Shown: positions 52,855 through 64,000 of the stretch, in pieces
Numbering within the stretch: position 1 is the stretch's first letter
How the letters are laid out: every line of letters begins with the position of its first letter
From: Prostheceraeus crozeri
Taxonomy: Eukaryota; Platyhelminthes; Polycladida; Euryleptidae
Direction of reading: 5' to 3'
Assembly: GCA_907163375.1 (NCBI GenBank)
Contig: CAJQUW010006266.1
Location: 124,001 to 188,000, forward strand
Length of the DNA: 64,000 nucleotides
Notes under the pieces: generated by a model
Database searches by the model: none
What the model was told of the DNA's origin: nothing
What the model saw: the letters and a program-made list of their open reading frames with translations, nothing else
Made by a program: the position numbers and the translations under genes

Positions 52855-55600
52855 GTGAAGCTCATCCACAGACAACAGAAAACTGACGAACAACACATCC
52901 AGCTTCTCGCCTACCAACCACGATCAGCCAAAATCGAGCAAAAAGGGATCTTCAAAATGCTTGCTATGTGTCATGCCTGTTTCGTTTCTTTACGAAATTG
53001 TGCGCAATTTTTCCAACACCCTGTAGTTATTCTGCTTTAAGCGTTGCATATGATAGTACTTCATCACCTTTGTGTAACTGTGGACCCAACAGTCGTTCCC
53101 TACAGAAACTCGGGTCATATTAGTCATGTAAAGTCAATAAAGTCATGTTTTCATGACAATCATAATAAAAATTAACGGAAATAATTAACGAATAAGGAAA
53201 ATTCAATTTCATAAGCTTTCTTGGTTTTGTTGTCTTTGTAGTCATTTCAATTTTGCACTCAAAGATAATCGAGGAAGCCAAAGGCGAGACATCCAGCGTT
53301 ATTGCATTTGACCAAGACATGAAACACCCGAGCAATTATAATCAGTCCGGAAGGAATTCATGTAATAGTCAATTCAATTGATGTATAATTCTTGGAATTT
53401 ATTGAAAGATGCTTCATATACGACTTAGATAACTTTTCGTACATGACATTAACAAGCATTAACAATGAAAATCAAAATAAACATTCAGCTAGATTGCAAA
53501 ACGCTATATTGCGTAATATAGAGCGATTCATAAAAATTATATCATCCTCCTGAATGGAATTTGCATCAGATGTAGTTAGAATCATGCAACACGCTGAAAC
53601 ATGTGCAACAATCCTAGATAACAAAAAGCCATTATATCAGTTTATAGCTCAAAAATGCACTATCAAAGCACACTATCATCTGTTTAGATTAGGGCTAAAC
53701 TTTTTTATACACAAAGTCTTCACAATATTTAAATCAAAGCTGGATGTGACTCGGATCAGCGGTGTAATTTTAGTGTCATCACTCGTGCACAATCGAGTAT
53801 CATGTTGTCAGTATTGGAGGCTCTGTACATCAGGTTCAGCCAATCCTATGCAGTCACAAAGACTTTGTGTTGCAGTTGGCCTTGCCTTGGCAATTTGAAT
53901 AGTAATCGCTGTTACACCAAAGTTAAGTCACGTTCGGAAAATTGTCACTTCCTGGGTCAGGCCAAAGATTATGTAAGGAAAGATCAGTCACTCTGTCACC
54001 CTGACTATCTACAATAAAGAACACAGCATTCCCGAAGTACTACTTATCCTCGTATTAGTTAGAGTACCATCATGTAAATGTCAAACCTAATTTTTATTCA
54101 TTTTTAGATATAATGTGATTCCTTTCATTATAGCTGCTGCTATCAGACAAAATTATCAAGAGCTTGGATAAATTAAGCCTTACGATCGAGTTACATACAG
54201 TTACATTGCAGTAGTTATCACCAATGCAATTCTAAATAAATATTAGATACTTGATGACATAATTATGAAATCGATAATGACAACAAAACAATCAATGAAA
54301 ATATATAATTCTATCCAAACACATAACAAAACTGCAATTATAGATTATACGTGAATCATCTCGAAAAGTAACTGCACGTCTAGCTTCCACATGTAAATCA
54401 GCTATTGAGCTTCTTGCTCTTTTTAGCTGAAGAACGTTTCTGTTTCAATAGCTGAAATTCCCTCGTAGAATGCTTTCAATAATGATGAAGTCGAACACAA
54501 ATAAATAGCTGAAGAATTCATTTGACAAGATCACAATGTTCTGAACACGTTGGAAACGTTATCGCAGATTTTTCAAGCTTCATTAGTCCTTCAGTTGAGA
54601 ACTCTTTGACTCTTACACGAAATTGACTTTTTTTGAGAGATGACAGTCAGTAAAAAGTTAACTCGGTTGTTTTTTGATTTTGACTTCAATAAATAACTTC
54701 GCTGCAATTGGCCTTAAATTTTCTTTTCAAATTAAATCAAAGCTAGTAGAGGCTTTTTGCTGTGTTGCATGATTCTAATTACATCTTACGTTAATTCCAA
54801 TTTTATATTTTCATTTTGTATAGAGCATCATCCGCAATCTTCGCAATTCTCTTGATTTGATAAATTTTCACTTATATGCAGATTATGCAAACGGTATTAA
54901 TGGGAGGTTGTTTTTAAGCATGTGATTGTTGATGTACTCAATAAATAACTCAATACTCAGGCCGCTTCATAAATAATTGCACAAAAAAGTTAACCTATTT
55001 TCAAATGTAATTTTCGTGTTGAAGTCATCGTTTCATTTCAATAAACGATATACCATATGAAACCTTATGCTCCTTAGATGATTTTGGCATTTATTTTACT
55101 TTCTTAAGTGGTCAGTCGTGGTCAGTAGGCCTTCCAAAAGAAACTCCGAAGTCTTCGCATTTCCCACTTTTCTAAATAAAAGTCTTCATATTTCTATGTT
55201 GCAGAGATGAAATGCTGACTGCATCTGATATTTCGTGTAAAGTGTGCTTTTTGGATTGTTGATGATGTTGACGCTATCAGAATGAATTGGTTTTCTGCGT
55301 CAACCTACTTGCAACCTATGCTAGACTGAGCTTGACCCTCGAGTGAGGTTTGGTTGAAATGAGAATGGCAACAAGATAAAGCAAGGCCTCGGATGAAAAT
55401 TGCGCCTCTTGTTATCACCCTCATGCGCCTCATGTCTTTTTGCCTCTTGTTGCTTTGGTTGCTTTCACGAGAAACTATACAATAATTCATGAGCTAAACG
55501 GAACGTCATGTCTTAGTTGGTCTTTCGAACATCATCGAGACATTTTCCATAAAAAACATATCATGAACTTTTAAGTAATCCTTGCATTTTGCTATCAATC
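52855..55600. other. 2.7-kb stretch with no recognised gene
   Basis: The 114-codon plus frame at 53554-53898 has no recognisable domain and ordinary AT-rich codon use, so it is taken as chance. No repeats were noticed. Confidence 0.45.
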
Positions 55601-55605
55601 TTTTA

Positions 55606-56575
55606 TTTTTTTACAGAATTTTCACCCCTAGCACAGCTATGCGTCATGAACGAAGCTTTCGTAACCGCCAATCCAAGGAAGCAGATGGAATCTTGTTCTC
55701 TGATCCTATTATCTGACATCCTAATGCTATAGTCACCATCATCTCCTTTAAGTCGTGATTGCAGAATACTCTGAGTTTTTTTTGAAGGATTGAAGGAAAC
55801 AAGCCAATTGGCACCCCATTCTGAGACCCTGCGTGAGTCTTCATTAAGAACGTCGCATAACTGCTGACGTTGCTGAGTGTTTTTAGCAAGTCGCTCATTG
55901 GAATTGAAGTGTCGTGTCATCTGCATACATCACCAATTTACTAACTCGGCAGTCTGGGAGGTCGTTGATGTACAGCAGAAAAAGAGTGGGTCCCAAAATT
56001 GACCCTTGAGGAACTCCAGCATTGACAAGCTTGGTGGAAGACTTTTCGCCATCTAAGACGACAGATATCTGCCGGTCACTAAGGAAAGAAGCAAGAAGTT
56101 TGTGGAGTTGATCAGCAACTCCATAGGACTTTAGCTTCCTAAGGAGTCCCTGATGCCAGACTTTGTCGAATGCCTTGGGAATATCCAGAGCAACTGATCC
56201 CGTCTCACCTTATCTGTCAAGGACAGGACTCACATGTTCAGTGACATTTGAAAGAAGATCTGCAGTTGATCGAGAGTGCCTGAGGCCATACTGCTCTTAT
56301 GATAGAAAGTTCCGAGTTTCAAGGAAGTTAGCAATACGCTGGTTAATCACTGCTTTAAAAATCTTGCCAGCAATTGGAAGCCGGCAGATAGGACGGTAAC
56401 TAGATAGAAGAGATGAGTCAGAACCTTTCTTTGGAACTGGAACCACGGAAGCTACTTTCCAACAAGAGGGAAGCTCACCGGGGGATACACATCTACCGAA
56501 TAGTTTGGATAAAAGTGGAGAAAGCTCAGGTGAGAGATGCTTGAAGACCGGAGGGGGAATTTTGCAGATATTTAA
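55606..56575 (-). pseudogene. LINE reverse transcriptase domain with catalytic motifs
   Basis: On the minus strand from 56575: LPSCWKVASVVPVPKKGSDS, SSYRPICRLPIAGKIFKAVI, EQYGLRHSRSTADLL, GSVALDIPKAFDKVWHQGLL (motif A with its aspartate), NAGVPQGSILGPTLFLLYIN (motif B) and KLVMYADDTTL (motif C, YADD, near 55925). After this a frame change leads to SEWGANWLVSFNPSKKTQSI (motif D region) and a lone C-terminal scrap ending at 55603. Two in-frame stops are seen before YADD, one after ETRNFLS and one after SPVLDR, plus at least one frameshift after it. The set is typical of Jockey/CR1-type LINEs. Confidence 0.88.
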
Positions 56576-56849
56576 CAGACACTACGTAAGGATTGATTAA
56601 CAGACAGATGAAATTAGTCTACTTCTTATTTATCACTTTTCGATGATATATCATAAAAATCTCTCCCAAACCGGAAATAATTCAAAATGATACATCTATT
56701 TAAAGCACAAAACAGGAAATGAACATTCTTCCGTTCAACAGCAATATATCTGCAAGGTGGATGCTTATTTTGACCGATTTCTTCCTTCATTCCGCAAATT
56801 AGACATGAAACAGACGAAACAAACCCAGCATGCCTTATAATAAATGAGG

Positions 56850-58300
56850 TGTACATCATTCTGTGAAAGTCTCATTGTCGGCCTCGTTCCCTGCAGAAAC
56901 TCGTGCTGGCTGCCGGACTATGAGGTGTACATCATTCTGTGAAAGTCTCATTTTCGGCCTCGTTCCCTGCACAAACTCCTGCTGGCTGCTGCCGGACTAT
57001 GAGGTGTACATCATTCTGTGAAAGTCTCATTGTCGGCCTCGTTCGCTGCACAAACTCGTGCTGGCTGCCGGACTGTGAGGTGTACATCATTCTATGAAAG
57101 TCTCATTGTCGACATCGTTCCCTGCACAAACTCGTCCTGGCTGCCGGACTATGAGGTGTACATCATTCTGTGAAAGTCTCACTTTCGGCCTCGTTCGCTG
57201 CAGAAACTCGTGCTGGCTGCCGGACTATGAGGTGCACATCATTCTGTGAAAGTCTCATTTTCGGCCTCGTTCGCTGCACAAACTCCTGCTGGTTGCCGGA
57301 CTATGAGGTGTACATCATTCTATGAAAGTGTCATTGTCGGCCTCGTTCCCTGCACAAACTCGTGTTGGCTGCCGCACTATGATGTATACATCATTCTGTG
57401 AAAGTCTCATTTTCGATCTCGCTCCCTGCACAAACTCGTGCTGGCTGCCGGACTATGAGGTGTACATCATTCTGTGAAAGTCTCATTTTCGGCATCGTTC
57501 CTTGCAGAAACTCCTGCTGGCTGCCGGACTATGAGGTGTGCATCATTCTGTGAAAGTCTCATTTTCGGCCTCGTTCCCTGCAGAAACTCCTGCTGGCTGC
57601 CGGACTATGAGGTGTGCATCATTCTGTGAAAGTCTCATTTTCGGCCTCGTTCCCTGCAGAAACTCCTGCTGGCTGCCGGACTATGAGGTGTACATCATTC
57701 TGTGAAAGTCTCATTTTCGGCCTCGTTCCCTGCAGAAACTCGTGCTGGCTGCCGCACTATGAGGTGTACATCATTCTGTGAAAGTCTCACTTTCAGCCTC
57801 GTTCCCTGCACAAACTCGTGCTGGCTGCCGGACTATGGGTTGCACATCATTCTGTGAACGTATCATTTTCGGCCTCGTTCCCTGCAGAAACTCGTGCTGG
57901 CTGCCGGACTATGAGGTGTACATCATTCTGTGAAAGTCTCATTTTCGGCCTCGTTCCCTGCAGAAACTCTTGCTGGCTGCCGGACTATGAGGTGTGCATC
58001 ATTCTGTGAAAGTCTCATTTTCGGCCTCGTTCCCTGCAGAAACTCACTCTGGCTGCCGGACTATGAGGTGTACATCATTCTGTGAAAGTCTCATTTTCAG
58101 CCTCGTTCCCTGCAGAAACTCGTGCTGGCTGCCGCACTATGAGGTGTACATCATTCTGTGAAAGTCTCACTTTCAGCCTCGTTCCCTGCACAAACTCGTG
58201 CTGGCTGCCGCACTATGAGGTGTACATCATTCTGTGAAAGTCTCATTTTCGGCCTCGCTCCCCCCTGCCCACAAACTCGTGCTGGCTGCCGGACTATGAG
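56850..58300 (+). repeat. 76-bp satellite, about 19 copies
   Basis: The unit includes ATGAGGTGTACATCATTCTG, GAAAGTCTCATTTTCGGCCT and CGTTCCCTGCAGAAACTCGT, ending GCTGGCTGCCGGACT. Copies differ by a few substitutions (CAGAAAC/CACAAAC, TTTT/TGTC) and very few indels, unlike the 119-bp array. The same unit forms the ends of the foldback at 51.3-52.8 kb. Confidence 0.96.
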
Positions 58301-58304
58301 AAAA

Positions 58305-58870
58305 GATCACCTCAGCTGCATTTTAAAGGTCAATTAGAAGCAAACATTGTACGCTCTCAACAAATGAATAAATTTCGAAGTGCAATTCACAACATCAAGG
58401 AAGAGATCAAATTTCCTTGCGATCAAATGTTTTCCTCATTAGCAGTCTTTTATCGACAACATTCACACCTGATCCAGTTCCTGCTGGTACTTAATATTTC
58501 TGACATTAATCACATCGCCATTTATATTGACTTCATCGAGCTCCCAATTATCACCTGTGCAAGATGCGAATGTCTGACGCCATTAAATTCATTATCTGAA
58601 GCCCTGTAAATCATCGCCAACATCTAGTGAGAAGACGTCATTCAATATGAAGTGCGCAAGTCGGTAATATTCTTCATTGTGATCATTGATGTTGAAATTG
58701 CGGATTAACACCTCCAATCACGGGGGAGGGTGCTGTTAGAGGCGACGTTTTACAAAATCTCACTCGTTACATAGCCACGAGCCATGAACGAAGCTAAGGG
58801 TCACTCAATGAAAAAGTAGCAAATTGTATTATTTTAGATAAATAAAAGGAAAAAATCTTCTAATCTGATT
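58305..58870. other. Stretch with no recognised gene
   Basis: No supported feature. Confidence 0.5.
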
Positions 58871-58874
58871 AACC

Positions 58875-59035
58875 TGTCCCCATCAGAAACCTGTTCGCAC
58901 GCCTCTTGAAAGTATCAAGATTGCATTGGTCAGGGAAAGTGGTCTGGGGAAGCTGATTCCAAAGCTCTGCCGTGTGAATAAAGAAGTTTTTCCAGCGACT
59001 CACAGTGCGTGCGCGTTCTAAGCTCACATGATAGC
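58875..59035 (-). pseudogene. C-terminal scrap of a LINE polymerase
   Basis: The minus frame reads RARTVSRWKNFFIHTAELWN, QLPQTTFPDQCNLDTFKRRA and NRFLMG. F-F-x-x-x-x-x-x-LWN-x-LP and a following FK-x-x-x-N-x-x-L helix are the end of Jockey/CR1-type polymerases. It lies upstream of the reverse transcriptase domain on the same strand, so it cannot be the end of that copy unless rearranged. Confidence 0.7.
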
Positions 59036-59039
59036 ATGT

Positions 59040-59630
59040 AGTAGTAGTATTCGCGATACAAAATCAAATTTGCACCGCAACTTCAATGTCTTGCATTTCA
59101 GTTTTTAGAAGTTCTTCAAAGATTCCAAAATTTCTGTAGAGGAATATCTACAGTCACCAGATTGTCACAATTGTATGATTAATGAAATATTTTTTTATTG
59201 TGACACAACAAATCTTGAAATCCACTGATCACTTCAGCTGTTGAAGTTTGAAAATCTTGCCTTCATTGACAAATGACAAGCTTGAGTTCTCGACCAATCA
59301 TTTATTATCATCAGAAAGTTTTACATCATTCTGCCGTGTACGCTTTGCTCACCAACTTTTCTGCAGGAAAATGAGGCCGATCTTCAGAATCTTTTAATCA
59401 TGAGTGAATATTCCGAATGGTTTATCAAGAAACATTCTACTAACATGAGAAAAGAAACCTATCCAACAGTGGAGAAACAGTGTCTAATGGCATGCATTCC
59501 TTGTCACGGACCTAAAAGCTTATCTGGCTCAACAAGTGAATAAGTCATTTGACTAACTTGCTAATTGCAAATCTCACATTAACTGGCATGGTTGCAACTT
59601 TAAACAGAGAGTTGTGTCGATGTTGAGAGA
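59040..59630. other. Stretch with no recognised gene
   Basis: No supported feature. Confidence 0.5.
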
Positions 59631-59642
59631 TGTGAACTAGGC

Positions 59643-59970
59643 CTTTTCAAAAAACCCGATAAGATCCACGTATCCGGAAATAAGGTATAAATCAAAAGTA
59701 ATTGATTTCAGCGGATACAAATTGTATTAATGAATACATTAACCAATATTTCGCTTTCCGGCTTTCTCAAGGTTACAAAATAAAAGCAGAGATGAAGCAT
59801 TTATACACAGTGAGCTTCTCTCCTACTTGTCGTGAACTCATATCTTGCTCAGTATATAAATACTTCATCTCTGCTTTTATTTTGTAACCTTGAGAAAACC
59901 GTAAGGCGAAATATTGGTTAATTTATACATTAATACAATTTGTATCCGCTGAAATCAATTACCTTTGATT
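59643..59970. mobile_element. Penelope-like foldback with 10-bp target duplication
   Basis: Perfect direct repeats TGAACTAGGC at 59633-59642 and 59971-59980 flank it. Arms of about 115 bp (59690-59803 and 59860-59970) are inverted copies, with AGCGGATACAAATTGTATTA and GGTTACAAAATAAAAGCAGA. A one-sided tail of about 47 bp lies on the left. The plan matches the elements at 5.8 and 21.8 kb, but there is no protein and no clear hammerhead, so family membership is inferred. Confidence 0.6.
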
Positions 59971-59984
59971 TGAACTAGGCTTGC

Positions 59985-60620
59985 TGATGATTCCTGATAT
60001 TGGATGAAATAGCAGCTATTCAGGTCTGTTTCCATAATTGTTCAACTGAGGATGCAACCAGCCACATCACTAGTGAATTCCAATCTTTAGACGCTTGTGA
60101 CATTTCACAGGAAGGTTTGGCTCCTGTTCCACCGAAGGATCCTCTGCTGCTTCCCTTCCATAACTTTCGTCTAAACTTCTAGATTGTCGGACACGAATTT
60201 CAAACTTTTTGCAAAATAACCCTTCAGCTTCAAGCAGTTTGTAGTTCGCTGATGACATTTGTTTGATTGTTTGCTCTTCATTAATAACTTAGTGAAGGCA
60301 TAATTCATGAACCTGCATTCTTTTAAGTCAAAGAAAAGTCCCTTATAAATTCGTATATAAATTCGTGTTTCAGTTTAGAATCCTGTAAATGACGGCCATT
60401 TAGCGGTCAGCATAGTCAATTGCAAACTCACATTTTGGTGCATAATAATGGACATAATATGCGACTTGACAATTCATCAAACATAAAACTGGAAATTCGA
60501 AAATTTCCATTTCATTTCGTTTGAGGAGACGACTTATAAGGCTAAGACGACTGACCTAAGATCGCATTTAAGAATTAATGCCAAAATTGAATGAACTACC
60601 TGTGCTCCCCCAACGAATAA
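59985..60620. other. Stretch with no recognised gene
   Basis: No supported feature. Confidence 0.5.
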
Positions 60621-60622
60621 TT

Positions 60623-60815
60623 GTGGTCTCCGTGGCACAGTGGTTAAGTGCTTGGCCTAGCGATCTTTGGTCCAGAGTTCGAGCCCCGAGAGTGTCATTG
60701 GAAGTCGGCAGGAAGGGCATCCGGAATGGAAGTACCACAACACTCCAGTAAAAACCTGACTGTGTCAGCAGCGTCCCAGCATGGGGGAGAAGCGACGCTA
60801 AATCTTCATGCGTAC
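60623..60815 (+). mobile_element. tRNA-derived SINE
   Basis: Full-length copy: GTGGTCTCCGTGGCACAGTG, a B-box-like GTTCGAGCCCC, GAAGTCGGCAGGAAGGGCAT and TGTCAGCAGCGTCCCAGCAT, ending with GAAGCGACGCTAAATC. Confidence 0.87.
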
Positions 60816-60819
60816 AACT

Positions 60820-61200
60820 TTCCTGTCTTGAAACCACGACCATCATAAATGATATTTATAATACAACAAATCCCTAATACCAGTTGAAGGTCACTTGACA
60901 AAGGTCAAACCTTTCACTACATAACATTGAGAAACCAACGTCCATTATCGAATTCCCAGTGAGAATTGATACATTTCAAAGGTATCGGTTATCCTACTTC
61001 TCAGAGTTGTCATCAAACATAAAACCGAGAGAATAGAAAAACAAATATTTGGAATTTATTTATAGTATCACAATGCATGTATTTTTAGTCAAAAGCTCTA
61101 TAATAATAATAATGTGTTTATTCAATACTAGGCAGCAGAAGCTTATCATTTTACAAAAAAGTGAAAAGGAGAAGATATACATGTATACACACTAAAAATC
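60820..61200. other. Short stretch with no recognised gene
   Basis: Nothing beyond a short AAT microsatellite at about 61091-61104. Confidence 0.5.
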
Positions 61201-61202
61201 AA

Positions 61203-61575
61203 TTACGAGAAGTTCTGTACTACAGATGGCAAGAAGGAGTTTTTATACCTGTTGGTGTTAAAAAAGATGATATTTGTTTTACGTCTCAATATTTCTGTAT
61301 TTTGTGGACGATATGAAATTCTTTCACTCAAAACTTTTGGCAAATTGTTAAAATAATTCCGACAGATGTTCATACGTCGTGAACTAAATGTTTCCAGTGA
61401 ATATTTTTGCAGAAGATGGTCATAATCATAATCATGATAATCATATGGGATGTGTTCCATCATTCTTATCAGTCGTCCTTGAACACATTCAATAGCAATT
61501 GATTGAGCTTTGGTGATTCCAAAGTGCCACACTGGAGCACCATATTAGAGGATGCTTCGGACACAAGCACAGCTA
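61203..61575 (-). pseudogene. LINE polymerase C-terminal fragment
   Basis: The minus strand reads YGAPVWHFGITKAQSIAIEC, VQGRLIRMMEHIPYDYH, YSLETFSSRRMNICRNYFNN and RYKNSFLPSVVQNFS. The motifs YGAP-x-W, I-E-x-VQ-x-R-x-x-R, TLE-x-RR and a final N-SF-x-P are those of the thumb and tail of Jockey/CR1-type polymerases. One in-frame stop precedes YGAP; from there to the end the frame is intact. 5' truncated. Confidence 0.82.
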
Positions 61576-61579
61576 GAAA

Positions 61580-62800
61580 TACCGTATAATATCCTCATTT
61601 TGAAGTCCACATCGCATCATTTCACTTATAAAATGCATTCTCATTTGTCCTTTCTTTACCATCAACATACTCGTACATCGTTTTCTTCTCAGATTCCGGA
61701 AGTTTTGCCAACATGAGTGAATCGTCTAGTCAAATACAAGCATCATAAGGTGTCTTAAAATACAGATGAATCTCACAGAGATCCACACCGCTACATGAAG
61801 TATTTGGCTGTTCCTTGGCATTGTCCTGTTGCAAGGGTCCCGCCTAACCTCACTTCTCGGAGTGCTGTGTTCCTGCTTTGATTTGTGACGACACACAGTC
61901 ATTTTTTGTCCTTAACCGTTGTAATGACACTGATAATAGCTGCTAAGATCGCGCAATATCGAATGTGTGACAGTTCTCGCAGCATTATTCACATTTGTCA
62001 GATGGAGGAGCTCAAAGACGTCTGCATCGTAGTCTCTATGAAGCAAGCCCGTCACTTCGCAACAGTATTTCATATGCAGTATGAAACTTGAATAGCATCT
62101 TATTGACATCCTCATCTTATTTTCAGGCTTATGGCAAAATTTACGTGCTCAATGCAAGATTTTGAGTATCGGTCAGCATTTTATAGCAGGTTGGATGTGT
62201 AAATTAGGACAAGGCGGTATTCCAATTTTCATGACAATAAAAATCATTTTCATTTATAGCCAGACGTCTCATCACAATGTGGTTTGATGGATTTCTTTGG
62301 TTCGACCCTGTGCGAAGATAGAAGGGCGGTGTTCTGAAAGAGGTCAAGCAGCCAGAAGGAAGATCAAACAAAACGTGGTGGTAAAGAAGATGTTAAGCTT
62401 GTGAAGAACAGGAAGAAGCTGAGATATCATTCGTCGAACCCCATCTAAGCAGAAATGGGATTTATGCTTGCTACGAGCACAGATCTAGAAAGGGATAGAT
62501 GGACTACTCCCCGATTTGCGTGAAGCCTGCTTTCCCTGCCACGCGCGCGCACAATCCCGGTATGTAGGCAAGAAACAAATGTCGGCATGCACGTGTCTGT
62601 GAGAATGTAATGATAACAAGCACATTAACTTTCACCGACGATAATAATTGATAACGAATCATAGGAATGTTGACAATTCCTGATGACCTGCAATGTCATA
62701 CTTTCTCACTCATCATGATTGCTTACATAAATGCAGCTTAAATAGAAAATTAGGTGCATGCGAAGTAACGTTTTATTCAAAAGAAAACTCGGTAAATCAA
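61580..62800. other. Stretch with no recognised gene
   Basis: No supported feature. Confidence 0.5.
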
Positions 62801-62803
62801 AAT

Positions 62804-63743
62804 TTATTTGCCTCTAAAGAGAATCAGCTTCATTGCCTGCTGACGTGATAGGACTTTTGAATTAAAGATATTACGTTCAAAATATATCTTACCGTACCGA
62901 AAGAGGCGAATTTTGACATAATTCGACGTGATCAGCCTGATAAGTTTTGTTAGATGATCAGAGTCTTGATGAAAGTCATGGTCATAAAAGTGGTCTGCAA
63001 AAAGGGTAGGAAATAAAGTTTTTACATCAACTTTCTGCAGGACAAAATGTTCAATTTTCAAATCAATGTTCGATACTGTAGGGGAGGAGGGTCACATCGT
63101 GAACACCCGGAAAAAGAGAGCGGAAAGCTACTTCAGCAATTTTTACGATACTATATACAGCGAAACTAGGAGTGGATAGGCCTCCTCTCTGCTTTGCTGA
63201 AAACAAACGGGTGAAAGATACATCCTTCATACTGTCTTCATCGCTCTCAAACAACGCACCATTGCATTGAGAGCAATCTAGGAAGCGCTGGCATCGTTTC
63301 GCCACATAACCTCAAAAGTAAAATAAGATATTTAGTCTCCAGTCAGAATCACAGTTCTGGAAACTCGGCATCCAACAAGAATAGCGGAACTCAGTGTCAT
63401 CATCCACCTCATCATCTGAGCTCAACTTCAACTCAGGGATTCCACTCTGCCGCTTCGAGGACCTGAAGTCGAGGTGAAAGTCCGTGATGCTGTTGGTGTC
63501 ATCAGCCATAACATTAGCATTTCTCGAAGGTTTTATTAAGTTATTTATCAAGAGGGACTTGAACGCGGTTTTGAATTGTTGCACGGATGGATTATTGTTG
63601 AAGCCACCACGCTGCCGTATCTTGCTGAATAAGATCTCGAGATGATCCTGCGATGTTTTGTACGTCAGAAAAAAAGAGTGGCCACTTGCATCCGCCCATC
63701 CGTTCCATTTTCTTGTACCTCGAAAGCTTCTCCATTCCGGCAA
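62804..63743 (-). pseudogene. P-element/THAP9-like transposase, C-terminal third
   Basis: The minus strand reads RGTRKWNGWADASGHSFFLT, YKTSQDHLEILFSKIRQRGG, FNNNPSVQQFKTAFKSLL, then an acidic linker, then GYVAKRCQRFLDCSQCNGAL, LFSAKQRGGLSTPSFAVYSI and, in another frame, LFPTLFADHFYDHDFHQDSD with a final helix ending in ILFRGK. T-Y-K-x-SQDH-x-E-x-x-F-x-x-I-R-x-x-GG-x-N-x-NP is the signature of P-element and THAP9 transposases; the GYVA-x-K and C-x-x-C region and RGGL-x-x-PS follow as expected. One in-frame TGA lies just before GYVAKRC (near 63312) and one frameshift near 63061. The THAP finger and most of the core are absent; they may lie beyond the right edge. Confidence 0.85.
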
Positions 63744-63744
63744 G

Positions 63745-64000
63745 CACTATGCAAACTGTTACGAGGGAAAATAGTTCCTTTTAATGCAATGATCTGACTT
63801 ACTGATTCTGGTTTCAGCACTTTCCATGTGATTCAGTAAATAACTATTGTTATTTCTTCTCTTTCTTGTGTCATTCATTTGAAGGGTTTGAACCCAAGTC
63901 TCCCGGACATCCACAGCGCTAGTTCTCCAATTAAGGAGGAAAAACCGATGTCCGTATCAGTCACATGAAAAATCATCATTTTCTGTTTTATTGAACTCCA
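63745..64000 (-). other. Right edge, with a tRNA-like SINE piece
   Basis: On the minus strand a piece at 63945-63883 with TCCGGGAGACTTGGGTTCAA resembles the tRNA-like head at 23450-23524. The rest could hold an upstream exon of the P-element-like transposase, but none was recognised. Confidence 0.45.

Noticed and set aside
53554-53898. 114-codon plus-strand frame
   Set aside because: No recognisable domain and AT-rich codon use like the surrounding non-coding DNA; length is within chance for a window this size.
59975-60015. CTGATGA with a later GATGAAAT
   Set aside because: A weak stem II is possible but there is no proper cleavage triplet or stem I pairing.
1-64000. Search for retrovirus, LTR-element or Polinton remains
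   Set aside because: No gag, aspartic protease, retroviral integrase, capsid or family-B polymerase motif was recognised; all reverse-transcriptase traces here fit LINE or Penelope-like elements.

Overview
This 64 kb window looks like repeat-rich intergenic or intronic DNA from an invertebrate animal. The evidence is the mix of elements: LINE fragments, Penelope-like retroelements with GIY-YIG endonuclease remnants, DD41D-type mariners, hAT elements with 8-bp target duplications, a P-element-like transposase, and a tRNA-derived SINE family in at least six places. The DNA is AT-rich and has no bacterial-style operons. I could not fix the phylum from sequence alone. No complete multi-exon host gene was recognised; the best host candidates are a 103-residue single-pass membrane protein (11272-10961, minus) and two GC-richer reading blocks at 50.2-51.1 kb (minus).

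Layout. 0-9 kb: hAT C-terminal fragment, 38-bp minisatellite, two LINE remnants, a Penelope-like insertion with a 12-bp duplication (5816-6427), and a region bounded by a perfect 17-bp inverted repeat holding a broken tyrosine-recombinase-like N-terminal domain. 9-24 kb: an inverted pair of short tRNA-promoter elements each carrying a hammerhead ribozyme (9.4-9.8 kb), small hATs, SINEs, two LINE tails, a Penelope-like element with hammerhead motifs in its inverted flanks (16.2-17.2 kb), a perfect 22-copy 27-bp array, and a small foldback with a 16-bp duplication and a hammerhead-like motif (21.8-22.0 kb). 23.6-29 kb: an 870-bp palindrome, then a nested set in which a foldback element is split by a hAT that is itself split by two other hATs. 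33-40 kb: a second copy of one of those hATs whose right end has expanded into an 850-bp minisatellite, a nearly intact mariner, and a 17-bp array. 41-47 kb: foldbacks, a decayed mariner, and a LINE interrupted by another LINE 3' end and then duplicated. 47-52.9 kb: a 119-bp satellite, candidate exons, and a foldback whose termini match the 76-bp satellite at 56.8-58.3 kb. 55-64 kb: more LINE fragments, a Penelope-like foldback, a SINE, and a P-element-like transposase C-terminus.

The main theme is DNA that folds back on itself and ends that turn into tandem arrays: about 7 kb is six unrelated tandem arrays, and two of these arrays can be linked to transposon termini inside this same window. 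The most interesting signal is the tRNA-promoter plus hammerhead-ribozyme element at 9.4-9.8 kb, which resembles in plan the Sm-alpha elements of schistosomes. Several duplicated stretches (45.9-46.4 kb and parts of 47.9-50.2 kb) show dense small indels that look like uncorrected long-read error, so reading frames there should not be trusted.
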